Assembly: GCF_018913465.1 (NCBI RefSeq) | Contig: NZ_JABAPM010000004.1 | Span: 124,001-188,000, forward strand | DNA length: 64,000 bases | Source: Arcanobacterium phocae | GTDB taxonomy: Bacteria > Actinomycetota > Actinomycetes > Actinomycetales > Actinomycetaceae | Direction of reading: 5' to 3' | Shown here: positions 33,413-44,285 of the stretch, piece after piece | Position numbering within the stretch: position 1 is the first letter of the stretch | Layout of the letters: each line of letters opens with the position of its first letter | Translations under genes and position numbers: made by a program | The notes under the pieces: generated by a model | What the model saw: only the letters and a program-made list of their open reading frames with translations | Database searches by the model: none | Told to the model about the DNA's origin: nothing

Positions 33413-35038
33413 ATGGCTGAAGTGACAATCCAGCCCGATGACATCCGATCTGCGCTGGACAAATTTGTGAGCTCATACGAGCCATCAAAAGCCAGTAGCG
33501 AAGAAGTCGGTCATGTCACCCTCAGCGCAGACGGCATTGCCCGCGTTGACGGTTTACCGGGCGCAATGGCAAATGAGCTTTTGAAGTTTGAAGACGGAAC
33601 TCTTGGTTTGGCGATGAACCTTGAAGAGCGTGAAATCGGAGTTGTTGTCCTCGGCGATTTCTCTGACATCGATGAAGGAATGGAAGTTCGCCGCACGGGC
33701 GAAGTGTTATCAGTGCCTGTTGGTGACGGCTATCTTGGTCGCGTCGTGGATCCATTGGGAACTCCAATCGACGGCCTTGGCGCGATTGATGGAATTGACA
33801 CACGCCGTGCACTAGAGCTTCAGGCCCCTGGCGTCATGGCGCGTAAGTCAGTTCACGAGCCACTACAAACTGGTATCAAAGCTATCGATGCGATGATTCC
33901 GATTGGACGTGGTCAGCGCCAGCTGATTATTGGTGACCGTAAGACAGGTAAGACTGCGCTCGCCGTCGATACGATTCTTAGCCAGAAAGCAAACTGGGAA
34001 ACTGGGGATCCGCAGAAACAAGTACGTTGTATATACGTAGCTATTGGACAAAAGGGTTCAACCATTGCGGAAGTCCGGGCAACGCTAGAACGTAACGGTG
34101 CGCTCGAATACACCACGATTGTGGCGTCACCAGCATCGGATCCAGCTGGTTTCAAATATCTAGCTCCATATACCGGTTCTGCTATTGGACAGCACTGGAT
34201 GTATAACGGAAAACACGTACTGATTGTTTTCGATGATCTATCGAAGCAAGCTGAAGCATATCGAGCAGTATCATTGTTGCTACGTCGTCCACCGGGGCGT
34301 GAAGCATACCCAGGTGACGTGTTCTACTTGCACTCCCGTCTACTCGAGCGTTGTGCCAAGCTTTCCGACGAACTCGGTGGTGGTTCGATGACCGGTCTAC
34401 CGATTATTGAAACTAAAGCAAATGACGTTTCGGCATATATCCCAACTAATGTCATTTCTATTACTGACGGACAGATCTTCTTACAGTCTGACCTCTTCAA
34501 CGCGAATCAGCGTCCAGCAGTTGATGTTGGTATTTCAGTGTCACGTGTTGGTGGTGACGCGCAGATCAAAGCGATGAAGAAGGTTGCGGGAACTCTCAAG
34601 ATTACGCTCGCTCAATATCGTGCCCAAGCTGCATTTGCCATGTTTGCTTCTGATCTTGATGCAACAACACGCCAACAGCTCACCCGTGGTGAGAGATTGA
34701 TGGCCTTGCTCAAGCAGCCACAGTACACCCCGTATGCTGTTGAGGATCAGATTGCATCCGTATGGGCAGGTACTAACGGTTATCTTGACGATATTGACGT
34801 TGCCGATGTTTCGAAGTTTGAACAGGGACTTATCCGTCACTTGCATACCAATAGTGACGTCCTTGCGAAGATGATGGTGACTGGCAAACTGGAACCAGAG
34901 ATAGAAGACGAACTGCGTGCTGCTGTTGAGGAATTCCGCGCTGGTTTTGTTGCCAACAATGGAACGGTGCAACTAGATGACGCAGAGCCTGAAGCTGAAC
35001 AGTCTCAAGAACAGATCGTTCGTCCTAAGCGAGGCTGA
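33413..35038 (+). CDS. atpA: F1Fo ATP synthase subunit alpha
   Basis: This 541-residue nucleotide-binding but non-catalytic subunit alternates with beta in F1. The P-loop G-D-R-K-T-G-K-T is near residue 175, the [14 protein letters not shown] block follows, and the [10 protein letters not shown] arginine-finger region is present. The C-terminus carries an acidic extension ending near E-Q-I-V-R-P-K, as is common in actinobacteria. G-A-A-G-G-A lies upstream of the ATG. Its stop overlaps a possible atpG start. Confidence 0.97.
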   Translation: MAEVTIQPDDIRSALDKFVSSYEPSKASSEEVGHVTLSADGIARVDGLPGAMANELLKFEDGTLGLAMNLEEREIGVVVLGDFSDIDEGMEVRRTGEVLSVPVGDGYLGRVVDPLGTPIDGLGAIDGIDTRRALELQAPGVMARKSVHEPLQTGIKAIDAMIPIGRGQRQLIIGDRKTGKTALAVDTILSQKANWETGDPQKQVRCIYVAIGQKGSTIAEVRATLERNGALEYTTIVASPASDPAGFKYLAPYTGSAIGQHWMYNGKHVLIVFDDLSKQAEAYRAVSLLLRRPPGREAYPGDVFYLHSRLLERCAKLSDELGGGSMTGLPIIETKANDVSAYIPTNVISITDGQIFLQSDLFNANQRPAVDVGISVSRVGGDAQIKAMKKVAGTLKITLAQYRAQAAFAMFASDLDATTRQQLTRGERLMALLKQPQYTPYAVEDQIASVWAGTNGYLDDIDVADVSKFEQGLIRHLHTNSDVLAKMMVTGKLEPEIEDELRAAVEEFRAGFVANNGTVQLDDAEPEAEQSQEQIVRPKRG

Positions 35039-35040
35039 TG

Positions 35041-35952
35041 ATGGCAGGCGCACAGCGGATTTATAAACAGAAGATTCGGGCAACGAAAACTCTCGAAAAA
35101 GTCTTCCGGGCGATGGAGCTTATTGCAGCTTCCCGTATCGGCAAGGCTCGTGACCGTGCGCTCGGACAAGATCCGTACACGCAGGCTCTGACGCGATCGA
35201 TTGGGACAGTAGCGGCTCATGCTCACGAAGACCATCCGTTGATCAAAGAGCGAACTGATACTAGTCGGGTGATTGTCTTCGTTGTGACATCAGATCGTGG
35301 CATGGCTGGGGCGTACTCGTCGTCGGTATTGCGCGAAGCTGAGCGACTCATCAGCGAACTGAAGGAAAATGGTAAAGAACCAGTTCTATATGTTTCGGGA
35401 CGTCGTGGTGCATCCTATTTCCGATTCCGTGGTGTTCCAGTAGAACGTGCATGGACTGGGGAATCTGACAAACCATCCGACGAAACCTCGGATGAGATCA
35501 GTACTGAGTTTTTGACACGCTTCTTGGCTGATGCTGACGACGGCGGTGTTGCAGAACTGTACATGATCTTTACTCGGTTCGTTTCCATGGTGACACAAAC
35601 CGTTCAAGTTCGTCGTATGCTACCGATTCAAGTTGTTGACGATGTCGATGAGGCTTCGGTAGCCGATGAGACTCTGGCAGACAATGAGCCATTGTACGAA
35701 TTCGAGCCGTCTGCTCAGCAAGTTTTTGATGAGTTGTTACCGATGTACGTTGGTCAGCGTATTCATTCCGTCATGCTTATGTCGGCTGCCTCGGAACTAG
35801 CAGCACGTCAGCAAGCAATGCATTCTGCTACTGAGAATGCGGGCGAAGTGATCGAGTCCTACACGCGTCTGGCTAATAACGCTCGCCAGGCGGAAATTAC
35901 CACGGAAATTACAGAAATAATCTCAGGCGCAGACAGTCTGGGTAAAAGCTAA
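35041..35952 (+). CDS. atpG: F1Fo ATP synthase subunit gamma
   Basis: This 303-residue central rotor shaft has the two long terminal helices that enter the alpha/beta ring. The N-terminal one reads R-I-Y-K-Q-K-I-R-A-T-K-T-L-E-K and M-E-L-I-A-A-S-R-I. The C-terminal one has M-H-S-A-T-E-N-A-G and A-R-Q-A-E-I-T-T-E-I-T-E-I. The globular part includes S-D-R-G-M-A-G-A-Y. An acidic Asp/Glu/Ser loop (about residues 145-160) is an actinobacterial-type insertion. The ATG at 35041 is six bases after GAGG, so it is preferred over the overlapping ATG at 35038. Confidence 0.96.
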   Translation: MAGAQRIYKQKIRATKTLEKVFRAMELIAASRIGKARDRALGQDPYTQALTRSIGTVAAHAHEDHPLIKERTDTSRVIVFVVTSDRGMAGAYSSSVLREAERLISELKENGKEPVLYVSGRRGASYFRFRGVPVERAWTGESDKPSDETSDEISTEFLTRFLADADDGGVAELYMIFTRFVSMVTQTVQVRRMLPIQVVDDVDEASVADETLADNEPLYEFEPSAQQVFDELLPMYVGQRIHSVMLMSAASELAARQQAMHSATENAGEVIESYTRLANNARQAEITTEITEIISGADSLGKS

Positions 35953-35979
35953 ACGTCCCTTCTGCTCGGGACACAGTAA

Positions 35980-37448
<1,469 letters not shown>

Positions 37449-37449
<1 letters not shown>

Positions 37450-37697
37450 TGAAGCTCGATATTGTTGCGCGTTCTGGAGTGCTGTACTCCGGAGAAGTCA
37501 GCGAGATAGTGGTTCCAGCATATGATGGCGAACTGGGTATCCTTCCGGGACGTGCTCCGGTTCTATCGGTAGTCATGCCTGGTCCAGTTCGGTTTGTGAC
37601 TTCAACCGGAGACAAGCAAGAAATTGTTGTTGGTAAAGGGTTTTTGACAGTCGATCATGACGCGGTCATGGTTGTCGTAGAAAATCACGAGGAGTAA
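37449..37697 (+). CDS. atpC: F1Fo ATP synthase subunit epsilon, beta-sandwich only
   Basis: At 82 residues this subunit contains only the N-terminal beta-sandwich (V-P-A-Y-D-G-E-L-G-I-L-P-G-R-A-P is diagnostic) and stops where the C-terminal two-helix domain would begin; typical epsilon subunits are about 120-140 residues. The missing helices normally inhibit ATP hydrolysis in many bacteria, so that mode of control should be absent. The stop codon is genuine in the sequence, and the next frame belongs to DUF2550, so this does not look like a simple frameshift. Confidence 0.94.
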
Positions 37698-37703
37698 TGA
37701 CTT

Positions 37704-38105
37704 ATGCCGTCATTCATGTGGTGGGCTATTGTTGCCATAGCAGTATTTATCATTATTGTTGGTATATACTCGCTCTTAAGATTGCGGATACTTTTTTCGT
37801 GCAATGGCTCGTTCCACGTGGCTTTACGGCAAGCAAACCAGGAGCGTTGGCAAACTGGGGTAGCGGTGTTCGAGCCTTTCCAACTGAATTGGTATTCGAC
37901 GCACTCCTTGAGTCCATGGCCGAATGTTCAATGGAAACGTGGCGAACTTGATTTCAAGGTTATGCCAGCTTCCGGCGATATCCAGGTTGTGCATATTACC
38001 CGCGGAGATCAGTCGTGGAGCCTGGCAACAACTCCGCTCGCCGTATCCGGTATCGTCTCGTGGATAGATTCTGCGCCGCCAGTAGAAGAACCCGAATTGT
38101 TTTAG
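37704..38105 (+). CDS. DUF2550 single-pass membrane protein
   Basis: This 133-residue protein has one N-terminal membrane helix (about 5-25). A soluble domain with conserved aromatic and polar pattern follows (R-L-R-I-L-F-S-C-N-G-S-F, L-D-F-K-V, G-D-Q-S-W-S-L-A-T-T-P-L-A). The DUF2550 family is found next to atpC in many actinobacteria. The function is unknown, and the constant neighbourhood suggests an energy- or envelope-related role. The ATG at 37704 is about ten bases after A-G-G-A-G at the end of atpC. Confidence 0.82.
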   Translation: MPSFMWWAIVAIAVFIIIVGIYSLLRLRILFSCNGSFHVALRQANQERWQTGVAVFEPFQLNWYSTHSLSPWPNVQWKRGELDFKVMPASGDIQVVHITRGDQSWSLATTPLAVSGIVSWIDSAPPVEEPELF

Positions 38106-38114
38106 GTAACATGT

Positions 38115-38147
38115 AACGCTGGTCGAGCCTTGTGCTCGGCCAGCGTT
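38115..38147 (+). terminator. Hairpin after DUF2550
   Basis: A 14-position stem (38115-38128 with 38134-38147, one T/G wobble) and 5-base loop lie nine bases past the stop codon. The tail is GC-containing rather than U-rich, so this may end the ATP synthase transcript only weakly. Confidence 0.6.
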
Positions 38148-38172
38148 GCCTGTTGGATGTGAGGAGACATCT

Positions 38173-38868
38173 ATGCGTATTGTCATCGCTCGTTGTAGTG
38201 TCGATTATTCTGGTCGGCTCGATGCACATCTAGAACCAGCTATTCGAGTTTTGATGTTGAAACAAGATGGTTCAGTTCTAGTCCACTCCGATGGCGGCTC
38301 CTATAAGCCACTCAATTGGATGTCTCCACCGGCCACATTCAGCGTTGTCGACGTCGCTGACGCGGATCGCAAGGCTGGAGTGGTTGAAACATGGTCGATT
38401 GAGCATAACAAAACAAACGACGTGCTCCGTATTAATATCTACGAACTAATCCATGACCTCACCCAGGATCTTGGAGTTGAGCCAGGGCTCATTAAAGACG
38501 GTGTAGAGGCACATCTACAAAAGTTGCTGGCCGAGCAGGTAAATGTTCTAGGACAGAATCTAGAACTGGTCCGTCGCGAGTACCCGACACCTATCGGTCC
38601 GGTCGATCTGATGTTACTTGACGCTGCTGGTGGACACATCGCCGTCGAAGTGAAGCGGCGAGGAGAAATCGATGGCGTCGAACAACTGACGCGCTATTTA
38701 GACCTACTGGGCCGTGATACCACGTTGCAACCTATACGTGGAATTTTTGCGGCGCAAGAAATCAAACCGCAGGCACGTGTATTGGCAGAGGACCGCGGTA
38801 TTGAATGCGTCATTTTAGATTATGATGCTATGCGCGGAGTAGACCACCCAGAGGACCGGCTGTTCTGA
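38173..38868 (+). CDS. nucS: Mismatch-specific endonuclease NucS (EndoMS)
   Basis: This 231-residue protein is the non-canonical mismatch repair nuclease of actinobacteria and archaea, which cuts both strands at certain mismatches. The N-terminal beta-rich DNA-binding/dimerisation domain starts [12 protein letters not shown]. The C-terminal RecB-like nuclease domain has P-V-D-L-M-L-L-D and I-A-V-E-V-K-R-R (the D...E-x-K catalytic set), then L-T-R-Y-L-D-L-L. The C-terminal D-R-L-F resembles a beta-clamp-binding tail. The start at 38173 follows G-A-G-G-A-G; a frame from 38146 overlaps the hairpin and is rejected. It overlaps the next gene by one base. Confidence 0.94.
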   Translation: MRIVIARCSVDYSGRLDAHLEPAIRVLMLKQDGSVLVHSDGGSYKPLNWMSPPATFSVVDVADADRKAGVVETWSIEHNKTNDVLRINIYELIHDLTQDLGVEPGLIKDGVEAHLQKLLAEQVNVLGQNLELVRREYPTPIGPVDLMLLDAAGGHIAVEVKRRGEIDGVEQLTRYLDLLGRDTTLQPIRGIFAAQEIKPQARVLAEDRGIECVILDYDAMRGVDHPEDRLF

Positions 38869-39155
38869 TGCGGCGGTCCAAAAAATATAATCGGCCGGTG
38901 CGCGAGCTCAATTCTTATGCGTTAATGGGCTACACCCGAATTGAGCAGGGACGTGACGGACGTGATTTTAAAGTCCATCATATCAATGCTGGTGCGAAGG
39001 AATATGTGTGTCCGGGTTGCTACGGAACAATCCGGGTAGGGGAGCCGCATGAGGTGGCTTGGACTGAAGACCATATTTTAGGAAAAGATTTTGGTCAGCA
39101 GGATCGGCGCCACTGGCATACCGGCTGCTGGAACGCTCGTGGTCGACGTCGATAA
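38868..39155 (+). CDS. Small zinc-ribbon-like protein linked to nucS
   Basis: This 95-residue basic protein starts on the nucS stop codon (TGATG) and is conserved beside nucS in actinobacteria. It has a C-P-G-C pair near residue 47 and later W-H-T-G-C-W and E-D-H residues that could complete a zinc site; an HNH-like or treble-clef fold is possible. Orthologues are sometimes labelled ATP/GTP-binding, but no P-loop is visible. Coupling to nucS hints at a nucleic-acid role, which is inference only. Confidence 0.72.
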   Translation: MRRSKKYNRPVRELNSYALMGYTRIEQGRDGRDFKVHHINAGAKEYVCPGCYGTIRVGEPHEVAWTEDHILGKDFGQQDRRHWHTGCWNARGRRR

Positions 39156-39209
39156 CCTCTACTAGCGTAAACTCACGAACCTGATCTCGTGAGGTGCTAC
39201 GGTGGATAC

Positions 39210-39998
39210 ATGACTATGTTGAGTTTCCGCCGTACCGGCGATGTTTCTGATTGCCCACTCGTCCTATTGCATGCTTTGCCGCTGGATTCAACTATGTGGG
39301 ATCAAGTCCGTGAAATTTTAGCACCAATTGATGTAATTACTGTGGATGCGCCTGGATTCGGCCAATCGCCAGCAGGCGAGGAATTGGCAGATTCAGAGCC
39401 GTCTACAATCACGTATGTCCAAGCGCTCAAAGAGACGCTAGACCACGTAGGAGTGTCTCGTATTATGCTTGGTGGGCTGTCAATGGGCGGCTCAGTTGCA
39501 GCTGATTTTGTTGCTACGTATCCCGACATGGTTGCGGGACTAGCCCTTATGGATACTGGCATTGGTGCTGACGCTCCGGAGCGTCAGGAATTCCGTCGTA
39601 ATATGGCCCACTTGGCAGAAGAGGGACGTGCTTTTGAGATTTTGCAAGGCTGGAAAGAATCGATGACAGGGTCTGACGTTACGGATCAAGTTCAAGAATC
39701 GTTAGAAGCTCGATTTAAAGCTGCGCCAGGGAACGCATTAGCCTGGATTCAACGTGCGCTTGCTGCTCGTTCAGATCGTTCGGACGTCGTAGAACTAGTT
39801 GACGGCCCAGTATATTTCATTCGTGGAACCGATGACCCAACGGCTTCGTTGGAATACTTCATGCAGCTATCGCTCCGAGCAAAGAACCCTCGCATTATCG
39901 AAATTGAGGGCGCAGGTCATTTTACTGCTGATGAGAAACCAGCAGAACTGGCCCAGGCACTTACTGAGTTTGTTTCGCGCGTGGGCCAGCCTAGCTAA
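39210..39998 (+). CDS. Alpha/beta hydrolase
   Basis: This 262-residue alpha/beta-fold enzyme has the nucleophile elbow G-G-L-S-M-G-G (Ser about residue 90), an acid in F-I-R-G-T-D-D and the histidine in G-A-G-H-F. The oxyanion L-H-A-L-P-L-D-S segment is near residue 17. The substrate is unknown; related sequences include esterases and lactonases. There is no signal peptide. The start at 39210 opens M-T-M-L-S-F-R; a GTG at 39189 is an alternative. The gene converges on the DivIVA-like gene with 20 bases between stop codons. Confidence 0.82.
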   Translation: MTMLSFRRTGDVSDCPLVLLHALPLDSTMWDQVREILAPIDVITVDAPGFGQSPAGEELADSEPSTITYVQALKETLDHVGVSRIMLGGLSMGGSVAADFVATYPDMVAGLALMDTGIGADAPERQEFRRNMAHLAEEGRAFEILQGWKESMTGSDVTDQVQESLEARFKAAPGNALAWIQRALAARSDRSDVVELVDGPVYFIRGTDDPTASLEYFMQLSLRAKNPRIIEIEGAGHFTADEKPAELAQALTEFVSRVGQPS

Positions 39999-40018
39999 AT
40001 GACGTGGTGTACGTCAGC

Positions 40019-41167
40019 TCATTCAGTTTTATCGGTGGCCGAGTCGATTACTTCGTTTAATGCGAGTGATCGCTCGGAACCAGTCAAGATCGCACGCATA
40101 TCTTCGATGTAAGACGACAGTGATTCGCGTTGTTCTTTCAATGCTGAAATTTCATCATTAGCTGATGTCAGCTTCCGTGCGCTGTCCTCATGCGCTTGGG
40201 ACAGAATACGGTCAGCTTCCTCGCGGGCTTCAGACAAAATAGCAGTTGCCTCATTACGGGCGTTATTCAGTAGTTCAGCGGCTTCATGCTCAGATGAAGC
40301 GGTCAATTCGCTAGTGCGTTGCGTCGCTTGAATGAGCCGCTCTTCAGCACTATGAGCGTCTGCTTCTGCCTTTTGCACCATGTCATTCATCTGGGCAGTC
40401 AGTCTGGCGTTTTCCTCAGCTTGCTTTTGTGCTGCAGCTTGCTGAGCATCGGCAATAGTTTGTTCACTGTGTGCCTTGGCTTCGGTCAGTTCTCGCTCAA
40501 GATCTGCCTTTGCTTGGGCGATTTCGGTGGTCACCGAGGCACGCAATTCGGAAAGCTCAGTTTCTGTGTCGCCACGAAGCTTGGCAACTTCTGCCTGTGC
40601 ATCGGCAATCATCTGCGATGCCTCATGCTCAGCAGTAGAGCGCATAGCTGCACAATCAGCAGAAGACTGAGTGCGTAGTCGCGCGGCTTCACGTTCTGCA
40701 GAGGAAACGATTTCCTCGCTTGTACGGCGAGAAATCACAGTGATGGATTCGGCTTCGGCGCGTGCGTTTTCTAGCTCAGCAGTTGCTTCGGTCTGTGCTT
40801 TAGAAAGGGTCTTTTGGCTATCCAGTTGCGCAGCTTCGCGTAACTTGTCGGCACGTTCCTCGGCCGACGAAACGATTGCGGAGGCCTCACTGCGTGCCCG
40901 GGTCATAAGATCTAGTGCCTGTTCTTCGGTAGATTTGAGCAGACGTTCCACGCGAGTTCCGAGCCCAGAGTAGGACGGACGATCGTTTTCTTTCAGTGCT
41001 GATTGAGCTTGTGCAAGTTGCGCTGAAAGCTTAAGAACTTCCTCGTCTAAATGTGCTACTTGAGCCCGGGTCTGCGAAAGGTTCGATTCTAGGCTGTTAA
41101 TCTGCTCTTCAACTTGTGCGCGATCATAACCGCGCATGACGACTGGAAATAGAGGTTCCTCTGCCAC
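40019..41167 (-). CDS. DivIVA-like coiled-coil protein
   Basis: This 382-residue protein begins with a DivIVA-type motif (F-P-V-V-M-R-G-Y-D-R-A-Q-V-E-E-Q-I). It is almost entirely a Glu/Ala/Arg/Gln coiled coil thereafter, with a less charged linker near residues 62-75. Such proteins localise to curved membranes or poles in actinobacteria (Wag31, FilP and Scy relatives) and organise wall growth, but this one is probably a secondary paralogue. The start is a GTG at 41167 after G-G-A-G-G-A. It is divergent from the three-gene envelope cluster that begins at 41311. Long open frames antisense to it are shadows of its biased codons. Confidence 0.82.
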   Translation of the reverse strand: MAEEPLFPVVMRGYDRAQVEEQINSLESNLSQTRAQVAHLDEEVLKLSAQLAQAQSALKENDRPSYSGLGTRVERLLKSTEEQALDLMTRARSEASAIVSSAEERADKLREAAQLDSQKTLSKAQTEATAELENARAEAESITVISRRTSEEIVSSAEREAARLRTQSSADCAAMRSTAEHEASQMIADAQAEVAKLRGDTETELSELRASVTTEIAQAKADLERELTEAKAHSEQTIADAQQAAAQKQAEENARLTAQMNDMVQKAEADAHSAEERLIQATQRTSELTASSEHEAAELLNNARNEATAILSEAREEADRILSQAHEDSARKLTSANDEISALKEQRESLSSYIEDMRAILTGSERSLALNEVIDSATDKTE

Positions 41168-41310
41168 GTCAATTCCTCCATATAATAGATGTTGTAGCTT
41201 AAGACTACCTTCCGGAGGTCACTTAACTCACATCAGAGTGTCGAAGTCGTCCGAATAAGGTATCGTTATTTAATCGTTACATACTGTGTGTAGCCGAGGA
41301 AAGCGGAAGA

Positions 41311-42351
41311 ATGAAGCGAATTCTTGGAATGATAGCCCTCATCGCTGGAGTTGCGATGATGGTTGGTACTTTTGTGGTCTCCATGGCTCAGCAAAACGAG
41401 GTGAATGTCAAACTTTCTACTGCTGATGATTCTGCAGTTTTCGTGAAAACTGCTCCTGGGGTATTGACGCTCGTCAATGACAAGGTAAAGGTCACTTTAG
41501 ACGCGCCGGGCAGTGAAATTCACTGGGGACTGGGGAATCCGGTGGATGTCGATGCGTTTGTTGATCAAGCGGCCTCAGTTACTGTGACTGGGCTGGCTTC
41601 ATGGAATGCTCTCGCTGTAAAAACAGATGCAGGTAGTGACGAAGGTGCACAGGCAGTCGAAGATGCAGTTAACGCGGAAAAATTTTCTCTAGCTGGCTCG
41701 GATATGTGGAGCAAAGATGGACAAGCTGAAGATAGCGCAAAGATTATCTTAGATGCTCGGCAGATAGACGGGAAAGCACTGATAGCGACGACGTCTGACG
41801 GTAAAGCTCCCAAAATTACCTTGGAGTGGGTTCGTGTCCGCGATATTGGAAATCCTGCCGTCTTCTATGTTGTTGGCGCTTTGATTACCCTAATCGGATC
41901 GCTTTTGCTTCTTAATTGGTACCAAGAAGAGCTGGCTCGTCGGAAAGCAACTAAGAAGTCTTCTGTGAAACTGCGTTCGCGAGCTCATGTGGATCGGATG
42001 CCGTCAGTTATGACATCGTTTGATGGAAACTTGGCAGATCCTGAAACCGAACGAGACATTCAACGCTTGCACACAGGTTCGGCTCTAGGTGCCTCGATTC
42101 TACCTGGAACGAGCCATAGTGAGATGTTCCGTAGTCGGGAGCTAGATCCGAAAGACCGCATCTTGCTTGCCACTGAAACAGGTGATCTTCAAGCTTTAGT
42201 GCCAGAAACTACAGGAGAAGATGATACGCCGGATGAGCCTGCCGAAGTGGAAAGCTTGCAAAGTTCTTCAGATGAAACGAATTCGCAAGATTGGCGTGCG
42301 CTATGGAATTTTTCTTGGGGTCCACAACAGAAAGAGGAAGACAATGCGTAA
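41311..42351 (+). CDS. Two-helix membrane protein of unknown function
   Basis: I do not recognise this 346-residue protein. It has an N-terminal membrane helix (about 5-25), then an extracytoplasmic region of about 160 residues. A second helix (about 188-208; V-F-Y-V-V-G-A-L-I-T-L-I-G-S-L-L-L-L) and a charged cytoplasmic tail rich in Ser, Thr, Glu and Asp follow. It is the first of three tightly packed genes (overlap of 8 bases, then a 4-base gap): this protein, a lipoprotein and a CnoX-like protein. Together they look like an envelope-associated unit conserved in Actinomycetales. GAGGAAAGCGGAAG precedes the ATG. Confidence 0.7.
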   Translation: MKRILGMIALIAGVAMMVGTFVVSMAQQNEVNVKLSTADDSAVFVKTAPGVLTLVNDKVKVTLDAPGSEIHWGLGNPVDVDAFVDQAASVTVTGLASWNALAVKTDAGSDEGAQAVEDAVNAEKFSLAGSDMWSKDGQAEDSAKIILDARQIDGKALIATTSDGKAPKITLEWVRVRDIGNPAVFYVVGALITLIGSLLLLNWYQEELARRKATKKSSVKLRSRAHVDRMPSVMTSFDGNLADPETERDIQRLHTGSALGASILPGTSHSEMFRSRELDPKDRILLATETGDLQALVPETTGEDDTPDEPAEVESLQSSSDETNSQDWRALWNFSWGPQQKEEDNA

Positions 42352-43351
42352 CTCACGACTAATTATTGTGCTACTTGCAGCGGGAGTTCTTGGTCTTACT
42401 GGTTGTGCTCAGGACAACTCTTTACCAGAGCCAGAGACAGCCACGAAAACCGGGAATATCATTTCTGCGCAAAAATATTCTGAACTCGTTGATGAAGTGT
42501 CTGAGGCGCTGTCTCAAGCAGATAAAAACCATGATGTGGATGCCTTAGGGAACAGGATTGCAGGCCCGCTACTAACTCAGCGAAAAGCCGAATATAGCCT
42601 TGCTAGCGCAACTGAAGCGACTGCGCCAACGCCTTTCGCACTTGATCCAAAAGAAGCGACTATGGCATCAGGTGTTGCTTTTCCGCGAACTTTAATGGCG
42701 ATCGATGTCAGTAAAACCCCACGTGGTATTGGAACCATTGCAGTATGGCAGCAAGCTACTGCAAGAGAAAATTACCAGCTATGGGCAGCTATTGATATGT
42801 TCCCATCTCCGCCAAAGATCGAAATTACAAATACACAAAACGATAGCAAAGGCTATTTAGCTATGAATGCTGACGATTTTGTTACTGATCCGGCAGGAGT
42901 GCTTGATGCGTATGCAAGCTATGCTAATGCTCGGCAAATGGGAGACGTTAAGTTCAACGAGGGCGATCCGCTATACGAGCAGACTGCAAAGCAAGCCAGT
43001 GATTTAACTGCGGCGCTCAACCAGCTGGGCGAGGCGAAGATAGCATTCTCCGTTCCCAACAAAGACATTCGTGCTGTGTCAACAAAAGATGGCGGAATCG
43101 TGATGGTTGGGGAGTTGCGCTATGACATGACCGTTACTCGTACGAAGGATGGTGCAACACTAAAACTCGGATCGTTGATCGGGGCTTTGAGTGAAGGGAA
43201 GAAAGACGGAGTCATCACGGTGGATAAGCCAGTTGTTGCTCAATATTCCACGTCAGTGGCGTTCTATGTACCGCCAAAAGGTTCAAAAGAACCAGTCCAT
43301 ATGATTGGCGGCTCTGTACCCGCATTAGTTAGCGTAACGAAAGCAGAATAA
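42344..43351 (+). CDS. Conserved lipoprotein of unknown function
   Basis: This 335-residue exported lipoprotein has a lipobox L-T-G-C (Cys about residue 20). No enzyme motif is evident in the mature part, which contains two stretches of alternating hydrophobic pattern. A later segment F-Y-V-P-P-K-G lies near the C-terminus. The start at 42344 follows G-A-G-G-A-A-G and overlaps the preceding gene's end by eight bases; a longer frame from 42221 lies within that gene. It is coupled to the two-helix membrane protein, suggesting that they contact each other at the outer face of the membrane. Confidence 0.75.
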   Translation: MRNSRLIIVLLAAGVLGLTGCAQDNSLPEPETATKTGNIISAQKYSELVDEVSEALSQADKNHDVDALGNRIAGPLLTQRKAEYSLASATEATAPTPFALDPKEATMASGVAFPRTLMAIDVSKTPRGIGTIAVWQQATARENYQLWAAIDMFPSPPKIEITNTQNDSKGYLAMNADDFVTDPAGVLDAYASYANARQMGDVKFNEGDPLYEQTAKQASDLTAALNQLGEAKIAFSVPNKDIRAVSTKDGGIVMVGELRYDMTVTRTKDGATLKLGSLIGALSEGKKDGVITVDKPVVAQYSTSVAFYVPPKGSKEPVHMIGGSVPALVSVTKAE

Positions 43352-43355
43352 GAAC

Positions 43356-44285
43356 ATGAGCATGCTAGATACTAGTGGCGTATTTGATCTCTCGACCTTA
43401 AAAAACGAAGAGAAACAACAAACAGGAGCACAATCGCCTTCGCAAACAATTCCAGGCCCGTGGGTAGTTGATGTCACGGAAAAGAATCTGGAACAAGTAC
43501 TACAAACATCGATGAGTTTGCCAGTCGTCGTCGTTTTTTCGGCCCCTGAATCAGAGCATTCGCTGACATTGGTGTCACAATTGAAACAAGTGACCGAAAG
43601 TTATGCTGGACGACTTCAGTTGGCGGTGGTTGATGCTTCCGTGGAACGTGGAGTGGCAGGGGCCTTTGGCGTCAATGCCGTTCCGACCGCTATCGCTATG
43701 TTACAAGGCCAACCAGTTCCGCTGTTTCAAGGCTTGCCAGATGAGCAATCACTGAAGGCGACTGTGACAAAACTACTGGAAGCGGCTACTCAATACGGTT
43801 TAACTGCAGTTTTAGATGGGGATCCAAAGGGTGTTGTCCCGGAACCCGAGATCCCGCCACTGCACAAAGAAGGCCTTGCTGCTCTCGAAGCTGGACGCCT
43901 CGACGACGCTCACGCCGCCTATAGCAAGGCATTAAAAGAGAACCCAGGTGATGAGGAAGCCAAGGTAGCTCTTCACCAAGTAGAACTTTTGCAACGAGTA
44001 CAAGACATCAATCCACCGGCTTCTGTACTAGCAACGACTGTGGATAGTGCTAATACAGTAGCTCCATTTACTGAGGTTGAGGTGCACCTGCAACTTGCTG
44101 ATGTGGAATTATCTTCGGGAAATGCTACGTCAGCCTTTGCTCGCATTCTTGAAGTGGTTAAAGCCACTAGCGGAGATGACCGAGATAAAGCCCGCACCCG
44201 GTTGTTAGAGTTGTTCGACGTCGTCGGTCAGCACTCTGAATTAGTTCAACAAACTCGCAGAGCGCTGACCAACATACTGTTTTAA
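43356..44285 (+). CDS. CnoX/YbbN-like thioredoxin-fold plus TPR protein, lacking CxxC
   Basis: This 309-residue protein combines an N-terminal thioredoxin fold (about 45-150) with tetratricopeptide repeats (about 170-300, including G-L-A-A-L-E-A-G-R-L-D-D-A-H-A-A-Y-S-K-A-L). The active-site position reads S-A-P-E-S-E-H-S instead of a CxxC, so it cannot be a normal oxidoreductase. YbbN/CnoX proteins act as holdases or co-chaperones handing clients to GroEL or DnaK, and actinobacterial forms commonly lack the cysteines. The ATG at 43356 lies four bases after the lipoprotein stop, although its ribosome binding site is weak. The gene's stop overlaps the alpha-glucosidase stop by four bases on the other strand. 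Confidence 0.82.
   Translation: MSMLDTSGVFDLSTLKNEEKQQTGAQSPSQTIPGPWVVDVTEKNLEQVLQTSMSLPVVVVFSAPESEHSLTLVSQLKQVTESYAGRLQLAVVDASVERGVAGAFGVNAVPTAIAMLQGQPVPLFQGLPDEQSLKATVTKLLEAATQYGLTAVLDGDPKGVVPEPEIPPLHKEGLAALEAGRLDDAHAAYSKALKENPGDEEAKVALHQVELLQRVQDINPPASVLATTVDSANTVAPFTEVEVHLQLADVELSSGNATSAFARILEVVKATSGDDRDKARTRLLELFDVVGQHSELVQQTRRALTNILF

Noticed and set aside
37697-37951. Alternative frame starting on the atpC stop codon
   Set aside because: It overlaps DUF2550 in another frame, its translation shows no family pattern, and DUF2550 is the conserved neighbour of atpC.
40319-40973. Long open frames antisense to the DivIVA-like gene
   Set aside because: They are by-products of the biased Ala/Glu/Arg codons of the coiled coil; the minus-strand frame has the DivIVA motif and a good start.
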